A stretch of DNA of 64,000 nt from Pyrenopolyporus hunteri (GCA_902806595.1 CADCXC010000037.1:2294001-2358000), one strand, 5' to 3'. Shown: positions 25,283-36,036, numbered from the stretch's first letter. The notes: a model not told the origin generated them from the sequence alone. Program-made: numbers and translations.

Positions 25283-25838
25283 TGTGACGGCGGCATTGAA
25301 GAGGATATGGTATTAAAGGACGCTGGAGAGCTCAGATGCGCCCCTGAGCTTAAACGTCAATTATCCACATGGTTAGGTATCTATAGGCAATTTAATAAGT
25401 GAAGAGAGTTGAGAAGAGTTGAGAACTCGTGTTTAACTGACGTAGTCTTATCGATAAGAACTTTATCAGCACGCTCCACTCATAGGGATTTAGACTGCGT
25501 AGGTAGATACTTTGATACAGGTACATAATCGCATCGACGAACCCACGAGTAAAGACGTTGGACGCAAGAATCTTCGACTGGGTGAGAATATGCCCACTTT
25601 ATTAGTTGAGTATAAAGACCTGAATAGGAAACAACAGACATCAATAACTGTTAACTATCTAGGCTGTTGGGTGGAGAGAGCTATTATCCCCTCAAGGGGG
25701 AACCGAACTCATTGCGACTCGACCCGACTCTTCCTTATTCGCGGTCATACTCTTCAAATAAACCGCGTACTTTCTATAAATCCACTAATTTCTTCAGTCC
25801 AGCGCATGCTCTTGAATTTTCCTAGCCTAGGACCCCGG
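25283..25838. other. Interval between KH gene 3' end and TRAPPC13 start
   Basis: 556 bp holding the promoter of TRAPPC13 and the 3' region of the KH gene (both minus strand). A perfect 12-bp palindrome CTTATCGATAAG sits at 25447-25458, about 165 bp upstream of the TRAPPC13 start. Confidence 0.6.
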
Positions 25839-27923
25839 TCACAGTCCGGGGGGAGGAGGAACCTATGGGCGCAACCAGTCAGTTCACATACAATAGCTAT
25901 TCACCAAGAATTCACTTACGGCACCATAGCTCCCAGCTCCAGGAGGCGGCGGAGGAGGCGGAGGAGGCGCGGATCCTCCAGGAGGTGGTGGTGGGGGAGC
26001 TTCGGTAGGTGGCGGGGGTGGAGGAGAAGCAGAAGCACCTGGTACAGGTGGTGTCGGTGATCCTTGCTGGGCGGCTTGCGCAGCAGCGTAATACTGTTGG
26101 TAGTATTGCATATACCTAGAATCTACTGTCAGCAATTCTACGTTTTACTCACGGCAACATCAAGTAGGTACTTACGCTGCGTAACCACCATATGCAGCGT
26201 AGGGATCCTGGCCGCCGTAGTACTGCGCGTACTGGGCAGCGTAGTCGGCGTTCGCAGCAGGAGGACTGCCCTGACCAGGAGGCGCGGGGGAGGCTGAATT
26301 TGCAGCAGGATTAGGCGAGTTGTTGTAGCCTCCGTATCCCCCATAAGAACCCGAACCGCTCCCTTGTCTGTCGTGGTATCTGTCACCACCACCATAGGAT
26401 CTATCGCCGTAGGATCTGTCACCATAACCACCGCCATGGCCGCCATAGTGCTGACGCGGGGGGCGGCTCTTGAATTCTTCGTATTGCTCTTTGACGTTGG
26501 CGATCAGATCCTCGCAGAGCTCCTTGGCCTTCTCGACCATCTTGGGATCGGGTCCACTATAGACGTTGTTAGAATAGCCGGGATAGAATTCCGTTCAACA
26601 TGTACTTACGTAACATGGAGGTACATGTCGTCGTCGCTCTCACGATTGGTCGATGCTTCGAGATATCCCGAACCACGGCCTTTGATTTGAACACGACATT
26701 TGGTCTCTTGCTGAATGTGCTTTACGTAAGAACCGCCGTGTCCAACGATCTGAGCTCTGAGGTTGAAGCCGCGAATTTCCTCGAGGCCAATCGGTATCTT
26801 GGCTTCCGGCCATTTACGCTACTTGATATAAGTATGTGTTAAGGAGTAGAATTGATAGATCCAACTCACTCGTCCAAATTCGTCAAGTTCGACCTGCTCC
26901 TGGTCTCGGCGTCGGAAACGTCGCTCATCGACTAGATTCGGGAGTTCTTGCTTCATCAAATCTTCGATCTTGGCTACCGCAGCTTCGAGCCCAGCCTTCG
27001 TGGTGCTGGTGATATGGAGGTATAGGGGAGGGTTCTAACTCCATGTCAGTCCCGAGACCTTTGCTATTGATGGGGGGAGTTCTCTCTTACCGAGGGCGTC
27101 GCCATGCTCTTGTCGGGATAATATTTTCCGCGCGTCGTGACATCTTTCAAAGTCAATCATGGTTCTACACTATAAAATCAATAGATAGCTAGGAGGTGTC
27201 TCGTACCAGCTCCGGTTTCCTCTTTAATCTAAGTCAAGCAGCGGAGGTCAGCAGATGCCACAGAGGGGATTCGTGTGCGAGCTAGCACGCTTCCATGTAA
27301 GCAGAACTGTTCGCACACGAAGACAACACACTGGAAGAGAACCACCAAGTCTGAGGGTGAAACTCTGATGCAAATCAGTAGGAATTGACCAAGGGTATTA
27401 TTTACCATCTTCTGTGTCGAGCTTTTCGTGAGTAGGTATTGGTTTCGTAGGCCGTTCACTTCGATGTCTTTGATATAGTCACCGTCGGCGATGTACATTT
27501 CGCCGTTAATGTTGCTAGAGGCATGGCTGCCGGACGGGGTCGCCGTGTTCGAACCGGGTGTCGCCGAAGATGCTGACTTGATAGGTGGCACATCCACATG
27601 TTGAATTCCCTTCTTTGCTTGGATCTGCGCGTTGATCTTGGCGGCCGCAGCAGCTAGAAGACAGGTGATTAGCACGGAAAATACTTGAAGCAACATACTG
27701 AACGTGAATACATACCCGCAGCAGCAGCAGGGTCCACCGGGCTCTTCTTGGACTCAGCTGTGTTACGGTCTCCGTCCTTACTTAAGGGACTACGATCGCG
27801 GCCATGATCGGACCTCTTTGCCGGGGGTGAACGCGACCTGCGATCAAATCTAGAGCGGCGCGGCTCCGGCTCGGTCTGGTCGAATCGAGAGCGTTTTGCC
27901 GTACGTCGCTCGGTGTCGTCCAT
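25839..27923 (-). CDS. KH-domain RNA-binding protein, KHDC4/Blom7-like (nine exons)
   Basis: Exons 27923..27716, 27653..27406, 27228..27207, 27143..27091, 27034..26870, 26818..26610, 26556..26176, 26115..25920 and 25862..25839 join in frame to 501 residues; all introns are GT-AG. The N terminus is an Arg/Ser-rich SR-like segment (RSRFDRRSRSPPAKRSDHGR). A degenerate first KH unit (about 134-230) precedes a clear KH domain with a GHGG loop (258-261) and CRVQIKGRGSGY. The C terminus is Gly/Tyr-rich, then Gln/Ala-rich, then poly-Pro, ending AVPPPPGL. This order matches KHDC4-type splicing-associated proteins; branchpoint-binding protein is less likely because no zinc knuckle is present. Exon 3 is only 22 nt. 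Confidence 0.82.
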
Positions 27924-28231
27924 GTTGACGAGTATCGCGACGGCTAAGAAGCGTTTGAGCTAAATTGAATGTGAGAATCAGGGACGCGCAATAACAAAGT
28001 TGCGCGTATACCTTGGAGGACCACGCAGAATGAGTATTGGTACTGTAACAGAAATCGTGGATTCGAATGAGCGTTGGATGGAAAGAGTTGCTAAAGATTC
28101 CCGCTAAAGGTTTAATGTTTGCATTAGAACTAGGACCAGGTGCTAAATTGGACGGGAACAGCTGTGGAAAGTTCAACATGCGACGGAGGAAGGGATAACC
28201 TATAATCCGAGCCCAGAAGCCCGGGCCTAGG

Positions 28232-28502
28232 CAGAAGGGCGTCAAAATAAATGCCTCAGCCACACCCACCTATTTCACCAGCCACACCTGGTACTTAAGT
28301 ATCCTAAATAATACTAATTGTATTAGTTGTAACGTTATACATTATTAATATTATCACAATTAAAATTCATAGATAAATAGCATTATGGACAAGTTTTTCA
28401 TATATAAGTTTTGTTTTAACGTTAGTAAATTTTAGGAAGGAAAAGGCTGACGAGAAGTCTAGGGGTTGGTGTGGCTGAGGCATTTATTTTGACGCCCTTC
28501 TG
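28232..28502. mobile_element. MITE-like element with 35-bp perfect TIRs and 7-bp TSD
   Basis: Left terminal repeat 28232-28266 and right repeat 28468-28502 are perfect reverse complements over 35 bp, beginning CAGAAGGGCG and ending CGCCCTTCTG. Similarity continues for 3 of the next 4 bases. The core of about 200 bp is AT-rich and non-coding. Both ends are flanked by the same heptamer GCCTAGG (28225-28231 and 28503-28509), read as a target-site duplication. Total length is 271 bp. It encodes no transposase, so it is non-autonomous. CAG...CTG ends recall hAT elements, but those normally make 8-bp duplications, so the superfamily is left open. Confidence 0.88.
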
Positions 28503-28518
28503 GCCTAGGTCACCTTGG

Positions 28519-28550
28519 ACCTAGGTAGGTACCTAGGTAGGTACCTAAGT
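28519..28550. repeat. TACCTAGGTA palindrome cluster
   Basis: Tandem CCTAGGTAGGTA units (CCTAGGTAGGTACCTAGGTA) beside the right end of the MITE. Confidence 0.85.
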
Positions 28551-28688
28551 AGCGGTTCCACCGGAGTGAGCATCATGCATAAAATATGGGGCGCTAACCC
28601 AGCTCCGAATTTCGCAGCTATCCATTAAAAGATTCCTTTCACAATCCAACGTACAGCTTTTAAATGGCCACAATTTTTCGCCGAGTGG

Positions 28689-28695
28689 TGAGTCA
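28689..28695. promoter_or_regulatory. Gcn4/CPC1-type site TGAGTCA upstream of ILV6
   Basis: Perfect TGAGTCA 109 bp before the ILV6 ATG. Known Gcn4/CPC1 consensus is TGA(C/G)TCA. Function here is inferred from position and the gene's pathway. Confidence 0.55.
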
Positions 28696-28803
28696 AGCCC
28701 ATAGGAACTTTTACCAATTGAACCCCACCAGACTGCCGTCAGGCTTCGAGGACTGCCAATTCTGATCAGAGAGCTTCTGAGTTCTCGTCAATGATCAAGA
28801 ACC

Positions 28804-29798
28804 ATGGCGTCCCGTACTCTTTTTCAAGCCAATTGCTTCAAGGCCGTCGCCGCCGGCCTAAGAACCGTTCCGCAGACATCAACAAGATGGAGCTCTAGTA
28901 GCAGTTCTACTTCAGCCATCGCATACAAAGCTCTTCGGCGCCGACAAGCCCCTCTCCCCACGAATGACACCCCGTCGTCGTGGTCCGCGCAAGCAGCTGT
29001 TTCCAACATTCTCTACGAGACCCCGACACCGTCGATGGCACCTCCGAAGCGCCATGTTCTCAACTGTCTAGTCCAGAACGAGCCTGGTGTTTTGTCCAGG
29101 GTGTCCGGTATCCTGGCAGCACGCGGTTTCAACATTGACTCTCTAGTCGTGTGCAGTACCGAGGTAGAGGACCTGTCTCGTATGACGATCGTTCTTACCG
29201 GTCAAGACGGCGTCGTCGAGCAAGCACGAAGGCAATTGGAAGACCTAGTGCCTGTGTGGGCTGTTTTGGACTACACGAATGCTGCTCTGGTTCAACGAGA
29301 ACTGCTTCTTGCTAAGATCAACATCTTGGGACCGGAATACTTTGAAGAGCTGTTAGCACATCACCGCGAAATGACGGCTGAGGCTGACGTGGGAGAAAAT
29401 GGCGAAAAGCGTCTCGAAGATACTGCGCAAGATTTCCATCCGAGCAAAATGGTAGCCAGTCAAGCTCTGCGACTTAAGCATGAGCATCTGAAGTCCATAA
29501 CTTACTTCACCCACCAGTTTGGAGGCAAGGTGTTGGATATTAGTACGAGCAGTTGCATCGTCGAGGTGTAAGTGACGATTTTATTTAACCAATAGGACCC
29601 ATGCTAACTCCTTATAGGTCTGCTAAGCCCGTTAGGATTGATTCATTCCTGAAACTGATAGCACCATTTGGTATCCTAGAATCGTCACGGACTGGTCTCA
29701 TGGCATTGCCTCGATCTCCTCTATATGGCCCCGACGAGGAAACCATTATCAAGGAGGCGGATGAGATTGTGGATGCTAGTCAGCTACCACCTGGTTAA
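28804..29798 (+). CDS. ILV6: Acetolactate synthase regulatory (small) subunit
   Basis: Exons 28804..29567 and 29618..29798, 314 residues; the 50-nt GT-AG intron splits the Val codon in VEV-SAKPVRID. Ilv6 stimulates the catalytic subunit and confers valine feedback control on the first common step of branched-chain amino acid synthesis in mitochondria. The N terminus (MASRTLFQANCFKAVAAGLR) is basic and lacks acids, as a presequence should. An ACT domain starts at about residue 83 (HVLNCLVQNEPGVLSRVSGI...GFNIDSLVV). The fungal C-terminal half contains YFTHQFGGKVLDIS and ends SQLPPG. It is convergent with OTC. Confidence 0.95.
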
Positions 29799-30182
29799 GC
29801 TGAACCGTCGGGGCAGGACTTGGCGTTTAGGTCAATGAAAAAAAAATCATGGTTTGCATAAGAGCTATTAACTCTGTAGACGAAGGCTGTAAAGTATCAA
29901 CTACGTGAATCCGTATTATGCTAAGTTTTATAGGCTGCTTTCAGTTTCCCTATTTTTCGCCAATGGTGACCTAATGATACCAATGTCCGCATTAGAAAGA
30001 ATTGGGTATTGTCTTGGTTTTGCTTCGGCCCTGGCGGACCGAGTCTTCCTTTTCCCAACCAACTACCCCCTTTTTTAACTCTCCCCATGCCTCCTTTTTC
30101 GTCGTGACACGTTATAAACCCCTCTTCAGAAGATCGCATTTTAGACCCATGCCATACCCTTTCGGAACAAAACGTAAGAGGC
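29799..30182. other. Convergent 3' interval ILV6 / OTC
   Basis: 384 bp between the two stop codons, AT-rich, with an A8 run near 29838. No gene seen; holds the two 3' UTRs. Confidence 0.6.
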
Positions 30183-31362
30183 TTAAACTATCTGACCCTT
30201 ATTCACAACAAATCCCTCGAGAGCCGCTATACAAGGTTAGTGTTAGATCAGTCGATATCAAGTAAGGGGATAATAGCATACCAACAGCAGCCCATAACCT
30301 GTTCTCCGCTTCAGGGAAGACAAGGGATCGTGGGGAGTAGAAAACTTCGTCAGCTACCTCCTCAGGGTGGCGAGGTAAGCAATGCATGAACTTCCAGTCC
30401 GCCTTCGCTCCACCCCGCTTGGCTAGGTCGTTGCTAACTTGAAAGCCGGCGAAATCCTTCAGTCGTTTTTGGGTTTCCTCTTCTTGGCCCATGGAAATCC
30501 AAGTATCGGTTACTATAATATCGGCGTCCTTCACAGCCTCCTCTGGGACGAAGGTCTGGTTCAGAATACCGGGTGTCTCCGTAGACTTGGCTTGACTCGT
30601 GATTAAATCTGCCATGTTCTTCGGGATGCCGTAACCGCGGGGCGTGGCGACTGAGATCTCAACGCCTAGTTTTAAGCAAGCAATAGCAAAATCGAACAAG
30701 ACGTTATTCGCATCCCCAACCCAGGCCACTTTTAACCCCTTTGGCACGATTCCCGAATCGGTGGGGGACCTGGGAATGGTTTCGTGGATCGTGAGGAAAT
30801 CAGCGATTATTTGAAGCGGATGGAAATCATTAGACAGTGCATTTATGACGGGGACCGTAGAATGTTCCGCCAAACCCGTGACATCGCTATGAGGGCCTAC
30901 TCGGGCCACCATACAGGACGTCATGGACGAGATAACCTTCGACGTATCCTTTAATGTCTCATTTACCTAAAGAACCGGTTGATTAGACTATCGCCCGGAC
31001 CAATATCGCAATATCTTAGATCCACTCACTCCCAATTGGATATCGTTCTTCCCGAGGAACATGGGGTGGCCTCCCATCATAGCCACAGCGGCCTCGGTTG
31101 AGACCCGGGTGCGGGTGCTCAGTTTGCTGAACATCATAGCCACCGTCTGGCCCGTTAAAGTCCGGTTCAAGTCCTTCGGTATGCCGCCGGACTTGACGGC
31201 CTTCTTGTGAGTGGCGGCATTTAGCACCAATTTGGAAAATTCAGCAGGCGTCAAATCGCTGATTGACATGAGATGCCGAACCGACTTCGAAGTAGTTGAG
31301 TAAGTCCTCACACGAGCACCACAAAGTGAGCTCTTGGCTAACCGAAGAACTGGTGAACGCAT
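30183..31362 (-). CDS. Ornithine carbamoyltransferase, mitochondrial
   Basis: Exons 31362..31030, 30966..30282 and 30226..30183, 353 residues; introns are 63 and 55 nt, GT-AG. OTC makes citrulline from ornithine and carbamoyl phosphate in the mitochondrial matrix (arginine synthesis; arg-12 in Neurospora, ARG3 in yeast). Presequence-like N terminus MRSPVLRLAKSSLCGARVRT. Carbamoyl-phosphate site STRTR (82-86), HPLQ (160-163), ornithine-loop SMG (269-271) and catalytic HCLP (305-308) are all present. The last exon codes only the C-terminal AALEGFVVNKGQIV. Upstream lies a TGAGTCA site at 31634. Confidence 0.96.
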
Positions 31363-32235
31363 CTTTGGAGGAGACAGTATGGATCTTCACTACTGTTGAA
31401 TAGGAGCCTGTATCTGGTAGAGTCGCTATGTTTGAATTATTTTAACTTTTGATGTATGGACTTTCCTGGTGCTTAGATTCCCACGATGTAAGGCAAATGC
31501 CGTTTACCACACTTGACTTTAAAGCGGCGAGGCACAACCCAACCACAGTAAAAGGTAAAAGAGAGTTGATTGGCCGTGAGACCTAAAGAAAAGCACCTTT
31601 GGTGATCCAATTGCTGAGTCTGGAGTTCATGAGTGAGTCACCACAAATTCTGTATTTCGTTGTTATAGCTTCGTGCTCGGTGGGGAGTTATGGAGATACG
31701 ATAAGAGGTATATACGGGCAGGTATGTCCACAGGCTACCAGGTGTCAAGCAGCTGTCCGATCTCGGGTCTTAGTCGTGTGGTTCCTGTCTTCCTGCAGGG
31801 CAGCGGGTCGCACATTACCTTCCATCCTATGCAGGCCTTCCCCGGACTATGCTTTACGCTAGACCGAAAGTAGAAATAGCCACTTCACATCGTATTCACT
31901 CAAGCCTGATTGGTCGTAAAGACCCGCAAAGGTTGAGTTGGCTTCGCCCGGCAGCCGCTCAGCGAAGCGCCCCGTCTCAGCCGGTGTGGGCCATCAAGTT
32001 GGCAGTGGATGACGACTGCTTAAACATAACCTTCTACATATCTACTTTACACTACCATATCATCTCAAGGTTCTTTTTTTATCTTATCACGAACCTTTAC
32101 TCTATTCGAAGACCCGAGACTCCTTCGTTTGATTATGCCTTCTCTTGCTTTATAGTCTGACATTCTTTCATTCACTTGCGACCGACCCTCTCTATTTAAC
32201 GTACTGATTCGTCGACTTTGTTCCCAGCCGTCATC
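31363..32235. promoter_or_regulatory. Divergent promoter interval OTC / DUF3712 gene
   Basis: 873 bp between divergent starts. Contains TGAGTCA (31634-31640) and pyrimidine-rich DNA at 32060-32230 typical of a fungal 5' leader before the DUF3712 start. No coding feature supported. Confidence 0.55.
31634..31640. promoter_or_regulatory. Gcn4/CPC1-type site TGAGTCA upstream of OTC
   Basis: Perfect heptamer 272 bp upstream of the OTC ATG. Consistent with cross-pathway control of arginine synthesis. Confidence 0.5.
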
Positions 32236-35015
32236 ATGTCAGAAGAAGAGGCGTCGCCCCTCCTCTCGGCCGCGACGAAGGGCAAACCGAAAGCCCGCAA
32301 GCGAGCGGACTCGAGCGAATCGACGCCTCTTCTCTCGAACTCTTCTAATACACCGCGTTACGATGGAGAGGACGATGGACATGATGGAGAGGCTGCTTCT
32401 TCGAGCCAAGCCCTCTCTTCCGATGTATCGCCACCGACTAAAAAGTCAATGAGATGGCCTTCATTCATTGCAATGCTCATCCTCGGAGCGCTCATCGTCG
32501 CTATAATCGTCCTCGCGTTCATCGTTCCTGATGCGCTCCAAGAATATACCCAACAAGCCGCTGTCGTCGAGCCTACCAATCTCTCACTTGACTCCATTAC
32601 ATTGAATGGTGTTCGAGCTCGGGTGCAGGCAAAATTTTATCTAGACGGATCGAAAGTCAAGAGTGATCACGTGCGAAGAGTAGGAAGAGCTGCTACGTGG
32701 GTAGCATATCAGGTACAGAGTGAGGAGACAAAGGTCAACGTGCGCCTCCCGGAGTACGATAACATACTTCTCGGGAGCGCAGTCGTCCCGCCCCTAGTGT
32801 TCAACTTGCGGGATGGCGACGTGACCTATTTTGACGTTGTCACGGAAATAACACCCGGAGACCTGGCAGGCATCCGTATAATCGCAGGCGAATGGTTTAA
32901 TGGCAAGTTGGGAGAACTGCGTCTACACGGAGAGGCAGACGTCAGCCTCAAATCCGGTATCGTCCCTCTCGGGAGACATGCCATCTCGGAATCGTTTGTA
33001 TTCGAAGGTCAATCACCCTACGAAACCTTTGCTTCCCTGTTTGGGAAGATAGCCTTATTCTAGCATCCCGAAAATTAAGCTAGACGCGATTTACTTAACA
33101 GTATACTAATTTCTTGAATAGCAAACAAAATCCCTGCAATGCCAAAGTATAACATCACTCGTTTTAACGTCGAGGACGGACCGATGAAAGGATCGATGCT
33201 AGCCGATGTGTCGCTAACAGCATTCAACGAGTATCCGGTCGAGCTTGACATACCAGTGCTCGCGTTTGATATCTTAGTACCCGGTTGTGCCAGTTCAGAC
33301 CCTTTCATCCTGGTGGCTGAGGCGGTTACGGGCGAGATTCATGTGACACCGCGTTCCGACGTTCAAGCCGATGTTAAAGGCGTCATACGCGAATTACCCG
33401 AATCGCTGACTCGCGTGTGCCCGGATTCTACTTCGTCGCCGTTGGACAACCTACTCCGACAATATATGCATGGCGATCCCGCTAAGCTGTTCATTCGTGG
33501 GAGCAGCCACCCCGACGGCGACACGCCAAAGTGGATTGCCGACATACTTTCGAGCGTAACAGTCCCTGTCCCGTTTCCTGGGCGTACTTTCGACGGTCTG
33601 CTTAGGAACTTCTCGTTGACCGACGTCCACTTTACTCTACCCGATCCTGACGCCCCGGACTCTAACCCGGCGGTTTCGGGCACTATTCTAGTTACTGCTA
33701 GCATTCCTTCCGAGATGAATTTCGGCATAGACGTAACGAATGTCCGCGCCACTTCAGACGTGCTTTATAAGTCGCGTAAGATGGGAGAGCTTAACGTACG
33801 AAAGTGGCAACACGCCAATTCAACGAGAGTGGAGGGAAAGGATGACGAAGGAGCCACGCTCAAGATACAATCCCGCGTTGTTGACGCGCCCCTCAACGTA
33901 ACTGATGCGGCTGTCTTCGGCGAAGTCATCCGAGCGCTGTTCTTCGGCGTCGAACCGATCCGTCTCCACGTCAATGCCTTGGTGGATATCCAGGTGCAGA
34001 CTGCGCTTGGTAACCTCACTCTAAAGGAGGTGCCTGCGGAAGGCAAAATCCCAGTAAAACGTCCGTCTTCGCTGTCTTGATCTCGTTAGGCGCTCTCAGA
34101 TGGACCGTCTAGTAGGACGGCTCGTTCCTCGAGGTGCAATTCCTTGCCTTGCCCGTCATCTCATAAGCTACGGCGTGCGCTAACTGGTTCCCAGCGCTTC
34201 CTAAGGGCGCTCTCGGCAGTGTTGAACCAAAGGTCGGGTCCCTCAAGGTTGTAGACACGACGCTGGACTCGATAACACTGCAAGCTCTAGTCAACGTCAC
34301 CAACCCTACGGACTACACAGCCTACGTGCCATACGCCAATGTCCACGTTTTGAGTAATGGAACTGTCATCGGGAGCGCCACGGTGGAGGATCTAAGCATC
34401 GCCGAAGGACCCAACTCTAACATGTTCGTCAGCGCAAAGTGGAATCCGCCTATGGGTGGCTCCCGCGGTCGAAAAATAGGACGGGAACTGATATCGCAAT
34501 ACCTGTCCGGCTGGAACACGAGCATCACCATCAAACCCCATCTCGAGAGTATCCCTGGCCAGCCGATCATATGCAAGGCTTTATCACAATTTAATATGAC
34601 TTTTGCTGCTCCTAGGCTAAGTTTACCCGGCGACACACCCGAAGAGAGGAGTCATTTTATTAGAGATGCCACTTTCCATTTCTTTTCATCCACTGCCACG
34701 TTTACCCTCGTGTCTCCCTTACATTACAACACCTTGTATTTAGACTTCGTCAACGCCACTGCGCTGTACAATCACAGTCATCCGGTAGGCCAGATCACCT
34801 ACGACTTACCCTTCTCAGCACCTCCCGGTAAATCCCAGACGCCGAAACTGCCAGTTGAATGGACCCTGGACTCGATAGGCTACGACGCCGTGAAGAATGC
34901 CATTGGCGGCACGCTCAAGTTGGATGCATATGCCGACGTGGTCATGCGTCTGGGGAATTGGAAGGAGTCGCTCTGGTACCGAGCTAAAGGGATCGGTGCT
35001 AGCGTCCAGCTGTAG
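32236..35015 (+). CDS. DUF3712 / Tag1-like type II vacuolar membrane protein (exon 1/2 junction uncertain)
   Basis: Working model: exons 32236..33007, 33122..34060 and 34195..35015 (843 residues). A cytosolic Ser/Lys-rich head is followed by one membrane anchor (FIAMLILGALIVAIIVLAFI, about 76-95). A large lumenal region then repeats LEA/DUF3712-type beta domains with many N-x-S/T sites. Yeast Tag1 (YLR173W) is a possible relative, acting at the vacuole. Intron 2 (34061..34194) has a weak GTCCGT donor but restores the family reading KIPVKPLPKGALG. Junction 1 is problematic: a conserved SPYETFASLFGKIALF block runs into TAG at 33061. The only in-phase GT donor found (33008, GTCAAT) removes that block. 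The gene may be damaged, misread or unusually spliced. Confidence 0.7.
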
Positions 35016-35775
35016 TGTTTTGTAAACTGAAAGACGGCGTTCTTGGGAGTATGGATAGGAGTAGGCTGCTAGATCAAGCCGAATGGGACGGGCGCACTTG
35101 ATTATTCGAACATGTTTTATAAGGAGCGAGACATTAGATCGAATCCGTATTATAAATGCCTTCTAACATTTTGCTAATGACGATCGAGAATATATACCTG
35201 TGACATGAATAGAACTTCAAGACCGGTACTCCGACACACATATCATCCAAAACATTTTCTAAACTCTGTATATCTTATACCGTCTTATTATTTCGCTATA
35301 AAAATGTCTTGGATCGAGCTTCAAGTTCTAACATAAGGTGCGTAGTCCATTCGCTTATTAAGCACTTATGACATAATTTTACACGGCGATCATCGTTTGA
35401 CCCCAAAAAGCTCTCATTGTCCTCAGAAGAACCAGAACATCCAAGGAGATATCTATATCAGTCTACTTAACTACTGCACTCATTGTCTTCAAATTGAAAC
35501 ATAGGTGTATATGGGTTAATCTAGATCATTAAGACATGAAAATCTCATCAACCATTCCCCGCTCTCCATTTTAAACCCCCCATTATCACATCCGAGACTC
35601 CAAACGCTAAATGTAGCTAGAGAACTCTTATCTTATCCTCCTTCAGCTATCTCTTCACCTTATAAACGCACACTACATACATAGGTACGCACCTACTTAG
35701 ATAGGTATCTACAACTCCATACCTACTATATACATACCAATCTACCTACCTACCTTAGGTACCTACCCACCCACA
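35016..35775. other. Intergenic interval upstream of small ORF
   Basis: 760 bp, AT-rich, ending with a TACC/TAGG repeat-rich stretch (35681-35765) that directly abuts the ATG of the next ORF and may be its 5' leader. Confidence 0.5.
35681..35766. repeat. TACC/TAGG repeat-rich stretch
   Basis: Irregular tandem of TACCTAC, TAGGTATC and TTAGGTACCTACC units; densest example of the motif family in a putative leader. Confidence 0.7.
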
Positions 35776-36036
35776 ATGCCCCGCCTCCCCAAAATCCCCT
35801 CGCCCTACGGCCCGCGGCCCCGGCGCTCAGCACAGCTCGTGGCCATCTGGATGGCGCTGCTGGTGTTCGCGCTGGCCGCCACGTTCTACCTGACGAGCCG
35901 GGAGCGCAGCGCCGCGTCTTCTCCTGTCTCGGTCGCGGGTAGGGGGGGAGAAGACGTGCCGCGAGATTATAGCGGAGAGGAGGGGTTGGGGGCGAGGATG
36001 AGGAAGATGGCGAAGATGGGCAGGGTGGTGCCGTGA
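35776..36036 (+). CDS. Small single-pass membrane protein, unrecognised (86 aa)
   Basis: A single-exon ORF with A at -3 of the ATG and strongly GC-rich third codon positions unlike the surrounding AT-rich DNA. Residues 1-18 are Pro/Arg-rich and basic (PSPYGPRPRRSAQ), followed by one hydrophobic segment (LVAIWMALLVFALAATFYLT, about 21-40). The tail is Gly/Glu-rich with a basic end (RMRKMAKMGR). The positive-inside rule would put the N terminus in the cytosol. No family is recognised and no intron is needed. It could be a short real protein or the first exon of a longer gene; coding status rests on composition and context only. Confidence 0.5.
   Translation: MPRLPKIPSPYGPRPRRSAQLVAIWMALLVFALAATFYLTSRERSAASSPVSVAGRGGEDVPRDYSGEEGLGARMRKMAKMGRVVP

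Larger units (their letters stand above)
27924..28803. promoter_or_regulatory. Divergent promoter interval KH gene / ILV6 containing a MITE
   Basis: 880 bp between two divergent starts. It contains the MITE (28232-28502), a TACCTAGGTA cluster (28519-28550) immediately next to it, and a TGAGTCA site (28689-28695). The MITE lies about 310 bp from the KH start and 300 bp from the ILV6 start. Confidence 0.6.

Noticed and set aside
25839..27923. Branchpoint-binding protein (SF1/Msl5) as identity of the KH gene
   Set aside because: No zinc knuckles and a different N terminus; two KH units and the Pro-rich tail fit KHDC4-type proteins better.
28232..28502. hAT family assignment of the MITE
   Set aside because: The duplication is 7 bp, and extending to 8 bp does not match on both sides; the superfamily is left open.
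33049..33121. AT-AC (U12-type) intron starting ATAGCCTT in the DUF3712 gene
   Set aside because: The consensus is only partly matched, the 3' end is AG, and U12 introns are essentially absent from this group of fungi.
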